From Pseudomonas sediminis (GTDB taxonomy: Bacteria > Pseudomonadota > Gammaproteobacteria > Pseudomonadales > Pseudomonadaceae), in NCBI RefSeq assembly GCF_039555755.1, contig NZ_CP154631.1:1922001-1986000 (forward strand): a stretch of DNA of 64,000 nucleotides, read 5' to 3'. Positions 56,272-64,000 of the stretch are shown one piece after another (positions within the stretch are counted from its first letter, which is position 1; each line of letters begins with the position of its first letter). The notes under the pieces are model-generated. The model was not told where the DNA came from. It did no database searches and saw nothing but the letters and a program-made list of their open reading frames with translations. A program made the translations under genes and the position numbers.

Positions 56272-57252
56272 ATGAAGAAGCACCTCAACGATCAGTTATT
56301 CGAACTCATCGCAGCGAGCATCCGTAAAGGTCGACTCAAGTCGGGAACCTTGCTGCTTGAAGGGCCCCTGGCGGATCTGTTCGGGGTGAGCCGCTCGCCT
56401 GTGCGCCAGGCGCTGCTCAGCCTGCATCAGGCAGGTCTTGTCTGTACGTTCGAAGGCCGTGGTTATCTGGTGGGTGCGCAGCCTGGCAAGGTGCTGCGGC
56501 GCAAGCTCGAGGCCGCTGATTTCAAGCTTACGGATGAGCAGGCTCAGGTTCCGCGCAAGACTGAAACCTGGAAATCCGTATACGACCAGATCGAACGGGA
56601 CTTGCTGCACCAGTCGCTGTTCGGTACCTATCGCATCAACGAGCTCGAACTCTCCCGCCATTACGCCATCAGCCGCACGGTCTCCAGCCAGGTGCTCACG
56701 CGCCTTTCGCTGATGGGGTTGGTCGAGCGCGACGAGCGCTCCCGTTGGCAGCTCGGGCAGTGGGACGAGGCGCGTTTGGCTGAGCTGTACGAAGTGCGTC
56801 GGCGCCTGGAGCCTTATGTGCTGATGCGGGCGGCGGAGTTCATCGATGGCGAGCAGATCGAGGGGTATATCGAGCGTCTGCACCAGGCCGTTGATCTCTA
56901 CCCGGACATGGACAGCCGCCAGTTCGACGACCTGGAAAGCGACCTGCACATCGAGACCCTGGGCCGCTGTCCCAACCGGCAGATGCTGCAGATACTGCGC
57001 CGTACTCACTCGCTGCTGCTGTCGGGCAAGCACATCCTGCTGGACAAGAGTTACTTCCCCGATGAGGAGCCCTTCTTCCGCGAGCACCTGAGCATCTTCG
57101 AGAACCTGCAGGCCGGTCGCCCTGACCTGGCGGCGCAAAGCATGGAGGAGCACCTGGTGATCGCCGAGCGCAAGGTCAAGCAGCGCCTGGCGCAGTTCCG
57201 CGCGCAGAACGTGATTCAGGCCGTGCCTTATCTGGAGCGGATCGACGCGTAG
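56272..57252 (+). CDS. GntR/FCD regulator with two winged-helix domains
   Basis: A 326-residue regulator of the sugar-acid locus. The first GntR-type HTH covers about 5-65 (RLKSGTLLLEGPLADLFGVSRSPVRQALLSLHQAGLV). A second follows at about 95-160 (SLFGTYRINELELSRHYAISRTVSSQVLTRLSLMGLVERD). The FCD-type ligand domain is at about 170-310 (ELYEVRRRLEPYVLMRAAEFIDGE, ESDLHIETLG). Tandem HTHs are a known but uncommon GntR architecture. The ATG at 56272 has only a weak ribosome site; an in-frame GTG at 56233 is an alternative. TTGCATGCAA palindromes at its own promoter and at the dehydratase/TRAP gap suggest autoregulation and control of the locus. Confidence 0.85.
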   Translation: MKKHLNDQLFELIAASIRKGRLKSGTLLLEGPLADLFGVSRSPVRQALLSLHQAGLVCTFEGRGYLVGAQPGKVLRRKLEAADFKLTDEQAQVPRKTETWKSVYDQIERDLLHQSLFGTYRINELELSRHYAISRTVSSQVLTRLSLMGLVERDERSRWQLGQWDEARLAELYEVRRRLEPYVLMRAAEFIDGEQIEGYIERLHQAVDLYPDMDSRQFDDLESDLHIETLGRCPNRQMLQILRRTHSLLLSGKHILLDKSYFPDEEPFFREHLSIFENLQAGRPDLAAQSMEEHLVIAERKVKQRLAQFRAQNVIQAVPYLERIDA

Positions 57253-57258
57253 ACGCCG

Positions 57259-57286
57259 CTGTAGGAGCCCTCTTGCGGGCGATCAG
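57259..57286. repeat. Single REP-like sequence (TGTAGGAGCC)
   Basis: CTGTAGGAGCCC-TCTT-GCGGGCGATC resembles one arm of the TGTAGGAGC REP family seen at 36721. Confidence 0.45.
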
Positions 57287-57344
57287 GGTGCCGGCAGAGA
57301 AAGTGGGCTGCTACGAGGCGGCACATCACAGATGCACGTCAGTA

Positions 57345-57378
57345 ACGAAAACGGCCGGGAATCTCCGGCCGTTTTCGT
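57345..57378. terminator. Bidirectional terminator between GntR and dehydratase genes
   Basis: ACGAAAACGGCCGG / CCGGCCGTTTTCGT, a 14-bp stem with a 6-nt loop. A and T runs inside the stem allow termination from both sides. Confidence 0.85.
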
Positions 57379-57396
57379 ATCAGCAGAACCTGACGA

Positions 57397-58932
57397 TCAG
57401 GTCACCGCACCCACCTGCCACGGCACGAACTCGTTGTCGCCGTAGTTGTACAGCTCACTCTTGGACGGCTCGCCCGAGGCGATCTCGATAAGGATGTCGA
57501 AGATCTTCTGCCCGGCTTCGGCGATGCTCAACTCACCGTCGACGATGCCGCCGCAGTTGATGTCCATGTCCTCTTCCAGCTTGCGGAACATCTCGGTGTT
57601 GGTCGCCAGCTTGATGCACGGCGCCGGTTTGAATCCGGACACCGAGCCGCGACCTGTGGTGAAGCAGATCATGTTGGCGCCGGAGGCGACCTGGCCGGTC
57701 ACCGATACCGGATCGTAGCCGGGGCTGTCCATGAACACGAAGCCGCGTTCGGTGATCGGCTCGCCCCATTCGTATACGCCGTTGAGCGAGCTGGTGCCGC
57801 CCTTGGCCGCCGCACCGAGGGATTTTTCCAGGATGGTGGTCAGGCCGCCGGCCTTGTTGCCTGGCGAGGGGTTGTTGTTCAGCTCGGCACCGTTGATGCG
57901 CGTGTATTCCTCCCACCAGGTCAGGCGGTCGAGCAGCTTCTGGCCCACTTCATGGCTGATCGCACGGGCGATCAGCAAGTGCTCGGCGCCGTAGATTTCT
58001 GGCGTTTCGCTGAGGATTGCAGTGCCGCCGTGCTGCGCCAGCAGGTCTGCTGCGTAGCCCAGTGCTGGATTGGCGGTGATGCCGGAATAACCGTCGGAGC
58101 CGCCGCACTGCATGCCGACCATGATGTGCTCGACACTTTCCGAGGTGCGCTCCAGGCGGCCGATGGCGTCGAGCATCTCGGTCACTTGCTCGATGGCGCG
58201 GGCGATGCTGGCGCGGGTGCCGCCGGCATTCTGGATGTTGAAGACGCGGAAGTTCGGTCCTTCGCTGATGTTGTAGCGCTTCATCAGCGAGCTGATCTGG
58301 TTGGTCTCACAACCCAGGCCGATGACCAGCGCACCCGCGATATTCGGGTTGCAGGCGTAGCCCCAGATGCTGCGTTCGAGGAACTTGAAGCCTTCCGATT
58401 CGGTATTGATCGCACAGCCACTGCCATGGGTCAGCGCCACCACGCCGTCGATGTTGTAGCGCTTGAGCAACTCCGAGCCGTTGAAGTGCGCGGCCACGGC
58501 GCGTGACACGGTCGCCGAGCAGTTCACCGTGGACAGGATGCCGATGTAGTTACGTGTGCCGACGCGGCCATCCGGACGGCGATAACCCATGAAGCGGCGG
58601 CGCTGTTCCGGTGGCAGTACCGGCGTGCGCTCGATGGGCGGTGGCAGCTGGTTGTTGGCGTGGCTCTGCGGCATCGACACGTTGTGGGTGTGCACGTGGG
58701 CGCCGGCGGCGATGTCCTGGCTGGCGACGCCGATGACCTGGCCGTACTTGAGCACGGCTTCGCCACTGGCGATGGCGCGGCGGGCGATCTTGTGGCCGGC
58801 GGGAATATCGTCCAGAGCCTCTAGATCGAGCTTTTCGACTCGGCTGCCCTGGGCCAGAGCACGGCGTGCGACGGCCACGGAATCTTGATCGCTGAGGATA
58901 ACCACGGCTGGGGTGTTGGTGATGAGTTGCAT
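57397..58932 (-). CDS. UxaA/GarD-family sugar-acid dehydratase
   Basis: A 511-residue Fe-dependent dehydratase of the altronate/galactarate family. An N-terminal SAF domain (about 1-90; VILSDQDSVAVARRAL, AGHKIARRAI) is joined to the catalytic part with GYRRPDGRVGTRNYIGI, HGSGCAIN, GMQCGGSDGYSGITANPALG and FTTGRGSVSGFKPAPCIKLATN. The conserved Cys and His residues expected for metal binding are present. The substrate is unknown; altronate, galactarate and six-carbon aldonates are all used by relatives. It is divergent from the TRAP genes, with a TTGCACGCAA palindrome 57 bp from its start. Confidence 0.87.
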   Translation of the reverse strand: MQLITNTPAVVILSDQDSVAVARRALAQGSRVEKLDLEALDDIPAGHKIARRAIASGEAVLKYGQVIGVASQDIAAGAHVHTHNVSMPQSHANNQLPPPIERTPVLPPEQRRRFMGYRRPDGRVGTRNYIGILSTVNCSATVSRAVAAHFNGSELLKRYNIDGVVALTHGSGCAINTESEGFKFLERSIWGYACNPNIAGALVIGLGCETNQISSLMKRYNISEGPNFRVFNIQNAGGTRASIARAIEQVTEMLDAIGRLERTSESVEHIMVGMQCGGSDGYSGITANPALGYAADLLAQHGGTAILSETPEIYGAEHLLIARAISHEVGQKLLDRLTWWEEYTRINGAELNNNPSPGNKAGGLTTILEKSLGAAAKGGTSSLNGVYEWGEPITERGFVFMDSPGYDPVSVTGQVASGANMICFTTGRGSVSGFKPAPCIKLATNTEMFRKLEEDMDINCGGIVDGELSIAEAGQKIFDILIEIASGEPSKSELYNYGDNEFVPWQVGAVT

Positions 58933-58988
58933 GGCTCGTTCTCATTGTTGTTGTGATCGACTGGCGACGATACTGACAAAAATGAACA

Positions 58989-58998
58989 TTGCACGCAA
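58989..58998. promoter_or_regulatory. Candidate GntR operator TTGCACGCAA, dehydratase/TRAP promoter region
   Basis: It lies in GAACATTGCACGCAA, matching the site at 56163-56177 in 14 of 15 positions. The site lies 57 bp upstream of the dehydratase start and 163 bp upstream of dctQ, so it can control both directions. Confidence 0.65.
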
Positions 58999-59160
58999 TA
59001 ATTTGTGATGTTAGTGTCGGCTCCACAGGGCTGCTTGCCAGCTTACAAAAACAACAATGTGAGGCTTTCCCGATGGCTCATTCCCATCCTTCCGGGAGCG
59101 TTGGCTGCCAGCCGACATCCTGCCTGTACGCTGTCATCGTCAGCTTGCTGGAGCGCCGTC

Positions 59161-59664
59161 ATGCATAAGCTCGTCGACGGTTATTTCACCCTGCTCAAGG
59201 TGCTGGCGATCATCTGTCTGGTGACCATGGTGGTGCTGGTATTCGGCAACGTCGTGCTGCGCTACGGCTTCAACGAAAGCATCCTCATTTCCGAAGAAAT
59301 TTCGCGTTGGGCCTTCGTCTGGCTGACGTTCCTTGGCGCCGTGGTGCTGCTGCGCGAGCGTGGTCACATGAGTGTGGACCTGGCGCTCCGGGCGCTGCCG
59401 AGCTGGGGTGAGCGTGGCTGCCTGATCCTTTCCCAATTGCTGATGCTGGCCTGTTCCGGGCTGTTCTTCTGGGGCAGTTGGCAGCAGATGGAAATCAACT
59501 GGAACGTACCGTCGCCGGTCGCTGGCTGGTCGATGGGCCTGTTCTACGGCTCTGGTGTGTTCTTCGGCATCTCGGCCTGCCTGATTCATCTCTACGAGAT
59601 CGCCCGTCTCGCACTGGGCGGCGACATACCGCGACCTGACCTCTCGGCCGAGCTGCATCAGTAG
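59161..59664 (+). CDS. TRAP transporter small permease (DctQ)
   Basis: A 167-residue inner-membrane protein with four TM segments (about 9-30, 45-66, 85-107 and 128-150). The DctQ pattern FGNVVLRYGFNESILISEEISRW-type loop is present, then FVWLTFLGAVVLLRERGHM. It pairs with the large DctM subunit 67 bp downstream. The ATG at 59161 is chosen because upstream frame has no membrane-protein character. Confidence 0.9.
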   Translation: MHKLVDGYFTLLKVLAIICLVTMVVLVFGNVVLRYGFNESILISEEISRWAFVWLTFLGAVVLLRERGHMSVDLALRALPSWGERGCLILSQLLMLACSGLFFWGSWQQMEINWNVPSPVAGWSMGLFYGSGVFFGISACLIHLYEIARLALGGDIPRPDLSAELHQ

Positions 59665-59731
59665 CGCTTTCCAGTATTTCGTCCGGCCTGCCGCCGGCGC
59701 TCAATTTCATAATAAGAATCGGAGTGATGTG

Positions 59732-61012
59732 ATGGTCATCATCGCGATATTCGTACTGTCTCTGCTGGGCGCCATGGCCATTGGCGTACCCATCTCCTAT
59801 GCGCTGATCCTCTGCGCACTGGCCATGATGTATCACCTCGATCTGTTCGATGCGCAAATCGTCGCCCAGGGTCTGGTCAACGGTGCCGACAGCTTCCCCC
59901 TGATGGCTGTTCCATTCTTCATGCTCGCGGGTGAGCTGATGAATGCCGGTGGTCTGTCCCGGCGTATCGTCAACATGGCCATTGCTCTGGTCGGCCACAT
60001 CAAAGGCGGGCTTGGCTACGTCACCATCCTGGCCGCCTGCGTATTGGCCAGCCTGTCAGGCTCGGCTGCGGCGGATGCCGCTGCGCTGGCTGCGCTGCTG
60101 GTGCCGATGATGGTCAAGGTCGGTCACGACAAGGCGACCGCTGGTGGTCTTGTCGCTGCATCGGGCATCATCGCCCCGGTTTTGCCGCCCTCGATTGGCC
60201 TGATTCTGTTCGGCGTGGCGGCCAACGTATCGATCACCAAACTGTTTCTCGCCGGTATCGCCCCCGGTCTGATGATGGGCGTGTCGCTGTGCATCGCCTG
60301 GGCCATCATCTCGCGCCGCGAGACGCTGATCACCCGCCCGCGAGCGCCGATGCGCGAAGTCGCCAAGGCGTTCTACGAAGGTGTCTGGGCGCTTCTGCTG
60401 CCGGTGATCATCCTCGTTGGCCTGCGCGCCGGGATCTTCACGCCCACGGAGGCGGGCGTGGTGGCAGCTGTCTATGCGCTGTTCGTTTCCCTGGTGATCT
60501 ATCGTGAGCTGACCTGGAAAAGCATGTACCAGGTACTGGTGTCTTCGGTGATGACCACGGCGATGGTGATGTTCCTGGTCGCTTCGGCCATGGTCGCTGC
60601 CTGGATGATCACCGTGGCCGATTTGCCGAGCTCGGTGGTCGAGGTGCTGGAGCCGCTGATGGACAGCCCGCGTCTGCTGATGCTGCTGATCGTCGTCATC
60701 ATCGTGCTGATCGGCATGGCCATGGACATGTCGCCGATCATCCTGATTCTGGCCCCGGTGATGATGCCGGTGGCGGTCGCGGCCGGTATCGATCCTATCT
60801 ACTTCGGCGTGATTTTCGTCATGACCTGCGCCATCGGGCTGATCACTCCGCCCGTTGGGCTGGTGCTCAACGTGGTGGCCGGTGTGGCGAAGATCGACTT
60901 CGTCGCCACCATCCGCGGTGTGTTGCCCTTCCTGCTCGCCGAACTGCTGGTGATCGGCCTGCTGCTGGCCTTCCCGCAACTGCTGCTGGTACCCGCGCAG
61001 TGGCTCTACTGA
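59732..61012 (+). CDS. TRAP transporter large permease (DctM)
   Basis: A 426-residue membrane protein with about 12 TM segments. DctM signatures: PLMAVPFFMLAGELMNAGGLSRRI, LASLSGSAAADAAALAALLVP, GGLVAASGIIAPVLPPSIGLI and FGVIFVMTCAIGLITPPVGLVLN. It forms the sodium-coupled channel with DctQ. GGAG is spaced 7 nt from the ATG at 59732; a GTG just upstream would add one residue. Confidence 0.95.
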   Translation: MVIIAIFVLSLLGAMAIGVPISYALILCALAMMYHLDLFDAQIVAQGLVNGADSFPLMAVPFFMLAGELMNAGGLSRRIVNMAIALVGHIKGGLGYVTILAACVLASLSGSAAADAAALAALLVPMMVKVGHDKATAGGLVAASGIIAPVLPPSIGLILFGVAANVSITKLFLAGIAPGLMMGVSLCIAWAIISRRETLITRPRAPMREVAKAFYEGVWALLLPVIILVGLRAGIFTPTEAGVVAAVYALFVSLVIYRELTWKSMYQVLVSSVMTTAMVMFLVASAMVAAWMITVADLPSSVVEVLEPLMDSPRLLMLLIVVIIVLIGMAMDMSPIILILAPVMMPVAVAAGIDPIYFGVIFVMTCAIGLITPPVGLVLNVVAGVAKIDFVATIRGVLPFLLAELLVIGLLLAFPQLLLVPAQWLY

Positions 61013-61021
61013 TCGACAACA

Positions 61022-61053
61022 CCGCATTCGTCGTGTTCTGACGGCGAATGCGG
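61022..61053 (+). repeat. Intercistronic hairpin between dctM and dctP
   Basis: CCGCATTCG / CGAATGCGG, a perfect 9-bp stem with a 14-nt loop, no T-run. Probably an RNA stability element raising the binding protein over the permeases. Confidence 0.55.
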
Positions 61054-61115
61054 AGCGGGCTGTTTCGCCCATTTCCCCGCCATCGCTGGCGGTAATAACA
61101 ACAAGAGGAAACCTT

Positions 61116-62138
61116 ATGAAATTCATCCCCAAAGCCCTCGCCGCACTGCTCTGCTCCTCGGCCCTGCTGTTGTCTGCCGCCAGCCAGGCTGTAGAGGAGA
61201 TCAACCGCCACAACTTCAAGGTCGCGTTCGTCCAGGCCAAGGATCACCCGCACGGGCTGGGGGCGAACAAGTTCGCCGAGATCCTGAAGGAGAAGAGCGA
61301 CGGCAAGATGAAGGTGATGGTGTTCGCCAGCGGTACCTTGGGCGGCGATGCTCAGGTGATCTCGTCCGTACAGGGCGGCACTGTCGACATGACGCTGGTA
61401 ACTCCTGGCCTGCTCTCGGGCATCGAGAAGGGCTTCGCCCTGTATGGTCTGCCGTTCCTGTTCCAGAACTCTGCCGAGGTCGATGCCGTGCTCGACGGTC
61501 CGGCCGGGCAGAACCTGCTGACCACCCTGGAGCCGCATGGTTTGATCGGCCTTGGCTACTGGGATCATGGCTTTCGTCATGTCACCAACAGCAAGCACCC
61601 GGTGCAGAAGCTGGAAGACATCAAAGGCTTGAAACTGCGCCTGCAGCAGATTCCGACCGCCATCGAATCGTTCAAGGCGCTGGGTGCCAACGTGGTGCCG
61701 CTGTCGTTCACCGAGCTGTACACCGCGATGGAAACCCGCACCGTGGATGGCCAGGAGAACCCACTGGCGGCTATCGAAACCTCGAAGTTCTACGAAGTGC
61801 AGAAGTACCTGTCGCTGACCGGCCACTTCTACGATCCGCTGGTGGCGATCTTCAGCAAGCGCACCTGGGACAAGCTCAACGAAACCGAGCGTGAACTGGT
61901 ACGCAGTGCATCGCTGGAAGCCCAGGCCTACGAGCGCAAGGTATCCCGCGAGATGGCCGTGAGTTCGCGCGAAGCGCTGGCCAAGCATGGCATGCAGATC
62001 AACGAAGTCGCGCCTGAGGAAATCGAGCGCATGCGTGAGCAGGTGCGTCCGACCGTCGAGAAGCTGGTCGCCGAGTATGGCCCAGCGCTGATGGATGAAA
62101 TGAACGCCGAGATCGCCAAGGTCCGCAACGCTCAGTAA
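61116..62138 (+). CDS. TRAP transporter substrate-binding protein (DctP)
   Basis: A 340-residue periplasmic binding protein with a signal peptide (ALAALLCSSALLLSAASQA). TRAP-SBP features include NHFK-like NRHNFKVAFVQAKDHPHGLGANKFAEI, the conserved Arg in IKGLKLRLQQIPTAIESFKALGANVVPLSFTELYTAMETRTVDGQENPLA (carboxylate-binding), and DPLVAIFSKRTW. It captures an organic acid for DctQM. AAGAGGAAA precedes the ATG. Confidence 0.94.
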   Translation: MKFIPKALAALLCSSALLLSAASQAVEEINRHNFKVAFVQAKDHPHGLGANKFAEILKEKSDGKMKVMVFASGTLGGDAQVISSVQGGTVDMTLVTPGLLSGIEKGFALYGLPFLFQNSAEVDAVLDGPAGQNLLTTLEPHGLIGLGYWDHGFRHVTNSKHPVQKLEDIKGLKLRLQQIPTAIESFKALGANVVPLSFTELYTAMETRTVDGQENPLAAIETSKFYEVQKYLSLTGHFYDPLVAIFSKRTWDKLNETERELVRSASLEAQAYERKVSREMAVSSREALAKHGMQINEVAPEEIERMREQVRPTVEKLVAEYGPALMDEMNAEIAKVRNAQ

Positions 62139-62149
62139 CCCTTTACGTC

Positions 62150-62178
62150 TGTGCTCGGCACGGCTGATGCCGGGCACA
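62150..62178 (+). repeat. Hairpin between dctP and the dehydrogenase gene
   Basis: TGTGCTCGGCA / TGCCGGGCACA, an 11-bp stem with one G-T pair, and a 7-nt loop. It may be a partial terminator or stabiliser. Confidence 0.55.
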
Positions 62179-62203
62179 GTCGCTACATGCAAGGTGGAGT
62201 CTC

Positions 62204-63121
62204 ATGACCGCTATCAATGTTGGGTTCATCGGCCTCGGGTTGATGGGCCATGCCATGGCCAGCAACATCCAGAACAAGGGCTTCAGCCTCGGAGTTACGG
62301 CGCACCGCAACCGTCAGCCGGTCGAGGATCTGGTCAGCAAGGGCGCCCGCGAATACGCCAATGCCGCCGAGCTGACGCGTGCCGTCGACGTGGTGCTGCT
62401 GTGTCTGCCAGGCACGGCGGAAGTCGGCCGCGCTCTGGCTGGCGAGACCGGTATTCTCGCTGGCTTGCGCCCGGGGCAGATCGTCGTCGATTGCAGCACG
62501 GGTGATCCGAATCGCACCGCCGAGCTGGCCTCGCAGGTGGTTGCACAAGGCGGCCATTATCTCGATACGCCGGTCAACCGGACCCCCAAGGATGCCGTGG
62601 CCGGACGCCTCAATGTGCTCGCCGGCGGCGATGCCGAGGTGCTCGACAAGGTGCGCCCGGTGCTCGAGTGTTTCTCCGAGACCATCCACCACCTTGGCCC
62701 CCTGGGCTCAGGCCACAAGGCCAAGGTTATCCACAACTTCATTTCCCAGGGCAATGCCACCATTCTCGCCGAGGCGTTCTGCACGGCGGCGAAGAATGGT
62801 ATCGACCTGGCCGCATTCGCCGAGATCTGCAGCATGAGCGGCGGCTACAGCCGCACCTTCGAGCGGATCATTCCCTATGTCCTGAAAGGCGACGATTCCG
62901 GGCAGCAGTTCGCCCTGGCCAACTGCGAGAAGGACATGCGCTATTACACCGAGCTGACCAAGCTGACTCCGACCACCGGCATCGTTTCCGACGCGGTGTA
63001 CCAGACCTTCATGCTGGCCAAGGTGCTCGGCCACGGCGACAAGTACGTACCGCGCCTGTTTGACGTGCTGGGCGAAATCAATGGTGTACGGGTCAGCGCC
63101 CGTCAGGAGGACAAGGTATGA
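62204..63121 (+). CDS. Beta-hydroxyacid dehydrogenase (GarR/3-hydroxyisobutyrate dehydrogenase family)
   Basis: A 305-residue NAD(P)-dependent oxidoreductase. The Rossmann motif VGFIGLGLMGHAMASNI is at the N-terminus. The substrate-binding DCSTGDPNRTAE and the catalytic Lys in LGPLGSGHKAKVIHNF follow the family order. Relatives reduce tartronate semialdehyde or oxidise hydroxy acids; the substrate here is unknown. Its stop overlaps the FAH-family start by 4 nt (ATGA). Confidence 0.88.
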   Translation: MTAINVGFIGLGLMGHAMASNIQNKGFSLGVTAHRNRQPVEDLVSKGAREYANAAELTRAVDVVLLCLPGTAEVGRALAGETGILAGLRPGQIVVDCSTGDPNRTAELASQVVAQGGHYLDTPVNRTPKDAVAGRLNVLAGGDAEVLDKVRPVLECFSETIHHLGPLGSGHKAKVIHNFISQGNATILAEAFCTAAKNGIDLAAFAEICSMSGGYSRTFERIIPYVLKGDDSGQQFALANCEKDMRYYTELTKLTPTTGIVSDAVYQTFMLAKVLGHGDKYVPRLFDVLGEINGVRVSARQEDKV

Positions 63122-63966
63122 AACTGCTGCGTTACGGCCCGCTGGGCAAGGAAAAACCGGCTCTGGTTGCGGCCGATGGCAGCCTGCGCGATTTGTCACA
63201 GCACGTGCCCGATATCAACCCGCAGACGCTCGACGCCAAGGCACTCGATGAGCTGCGTGCGCTCGATCCGGCCAGCCTGCCGCGAGTCGAGGATGGTGTT
63301 CGTATCGGCACGCCCATCGCCAATATCGGCAAGCTGCTGTGCGTCGGGCTGAACTATGCCGACCATGCCAAGGAATCCAACCTGCCGGTGCCCAGCGAAC
63401 CGGTGCTGTTCATGAAGGCGACCAGTGCCATCTGTGGGCCGAACGATCAGGTGATCATTCCGCGCGGCTCGGAAAAGACCGACTGGGAAGTGGAGCTGGG
63501 CATCGTCATCGGGCGCAAGGCGCAGTACGTCGAACGTGAGCAGGCGCTGGAGCATGTTGCCGGCTACTGCATCGTCAATGACGTTTCCGAGCGCGCCTAC
63601 CAACTCGAAAGGGGCGGCACCTGGGACAAGGGCAAGGGCTGCGACACCTTCGCGCCCATCGGTCCCTGGCTGGTGACGCCTGACGAAATCGCCGATCTGC
63701 GCAATCTCGATATGCACCTGAGCGTGAATGGCGAGACCCGGCAGAACGGCAACACTCGCACGATGATCTTCTCCATCGACGAGATCGTCAGCTACATCAG
63801 CCAGTTCATGACGCTCAACCCGGGTGACGTGATCTGCACCGGCACGCCGCCAGGCGTGGGCGCGGGCATGAAACCGCCACAGTTTCTCAAGGCCGGCGAC
63901 CGCATGCATCTCAGCATCAGCGGCCTGGGTGAGCAGCGCCAGAACGTGGTGGCCTGGCAGCGTTGA
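63118..63966 (+). CDS. Fumarylacetoacetate hydrolase (FAH) family protein
   Basis: A 282-residue metal-dependent hydrolase/lyase. Family elements are LLCVGLNYADHAKES, PVLFMKATSAICGPND, the metal site DWEVELGIVIG, NDVSERAYQ and GDVICTGTPPGVGAGM. Relatives include 2,4-diketo-3-deoxy-L-fuconate hydrolase and ureidoglycolate-lyase-like proteins. With the dehydratase and dehydrogenase it could cleave a diketo-deoxy sugar acid (inference). Last complete gene; the operon may continue beyond the window. Confidence 0.88.
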   Translation: MKLLRYGPLGKEKPALVAADGSLRDLSQHVPDINPQTLDAKALDELRALDPASLPRVEDGVRIGTPIANIGKLLCVGLNYADHAKESNLPVPSEPVLFMKATSAICGPNDQVIIPRGSEKTDWEVELGIVIGRKAQYVEREQALEHVAGYCIVNDVSERAYQLERGGTWDKGKGCDTFAPIGPWLVTPDEIADLRNLDMHLSVNGETRQNGNTRTMIFSIDEIVSYISQFMTLNPGDVICTGTPPGVGAGMKPPQFLKAGDRMHLSISGLGEQRQNVVAWQR

Positions 63967-64000
63967 ACATTGGGCGGCGCCTGTCGCCCGCACCTGAACG

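Noticed and set aside
59005..59160. Upstream extension of dctQ
   Set aside because: Reads through the divergent promoter with the GntR operator; the DctQ membrane pattern starts at 59161.

Overview
The window is a high-GC gammaproteobacterial chromosome segment, almost certainly Pseudomonas (P. mendocina/oleovorans/stutzeri-like rather than P. aeruginosa). The gene order thrB - DUF2782 - polA - ersA - engB - cytochrome c5 - cc4 - dsbA - EEP hydrolase - dgcH - marC - ampDh2 - kinB/algB follows the P. aeruginosa PA5495-PA5483 block as I remember it. The pst-phoU and glc blocks also have Pseudomonas-type content. I saw no rRNA, tRNA, CRISPR array, prophage or complete insertion sequence.

Layout. 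1-9.8 kb: housekeeping genes (homoserine kinase, DNA polymerase I, EngB, periplasmic cytochromes, DsbA, a diguanylate cyclase). An ErsA-type small RNA with a near-consensus AlgU promoter lies between polA and engB. 9.8-12.9 kb: a decayed uracil permease, a MarC-family protein, the AmpDh2 amidase and a DUF3313 lipoprotein. 12.9-19.5 kb: a signalling island with a lone receiver protein, a 1168-residue hybrid histidine kinase, CheR, a receiver-less CheB and a second hybrid kinase; the last four genes overlap. 19.5-25.1 kb: kinB-algB, flanked by two sigma-54 promoters that share one upstream TGCA-N3-TGCA site layout. They drive two small secreted/membrane proteins on one side and a BON-domain/DUF2383 pair on the other. 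25.3-34.4 kb: pstS, pstCAB-phoU with two Pho boxes, a receiver protein and an M23 peptidase. 34.5-44.4 kb: rubredoxin, then the glycolate regulon (permease, malatesynthase G, GlcG, GlcF, GlcE, GlcD) on the minus strand with divergent glcC. 44.6-54.6 kb: a secreted PilJ_N protein, a MITE-like repeat, and a BaeSR/AdeRS-like two-component system divergent from an RND tripartite pump operon. That operon ends in two overlapping low-complexity secreted proteins. 54.6-56.1 kb: a genomic scar with a 5' remnant of mdcA, a possible second remnant and a frameshifted AraC regulator. 56.2-64 kb: an apparently intact sugar-acid catabolic locus with a two-HTH GntR regulator, a UxaA/GarD-type dehydratase, a TRAP transporter, a beta-hydroxyacid dehydrogenase and an FAH-family hydrolase. 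Near-identical TTGCAYGCAA palindromes lie at both of its promoters.

How the parts work together. PstSCAB-PhoU takes up phosphate under PhoB control. GlcA/GlcDEF/GlcB takes glycolate to glyoxylate and then malate under GlcC. KinB-AlgB probably drives two local sigma-54 promoters, and ErsA ties the same area to AlgU envelope stress. The most interesting unexplained items are the twin sigma-54/TGCA promoters around kinB-algB, the MCP-less CheR/CheB double-kinase island, the efflux operon with paired low-complexity proteins, and the GntR/TRAP sugar-acid locus. All calls rest on reading the sequence and remembered family knowledge; no database search was run.
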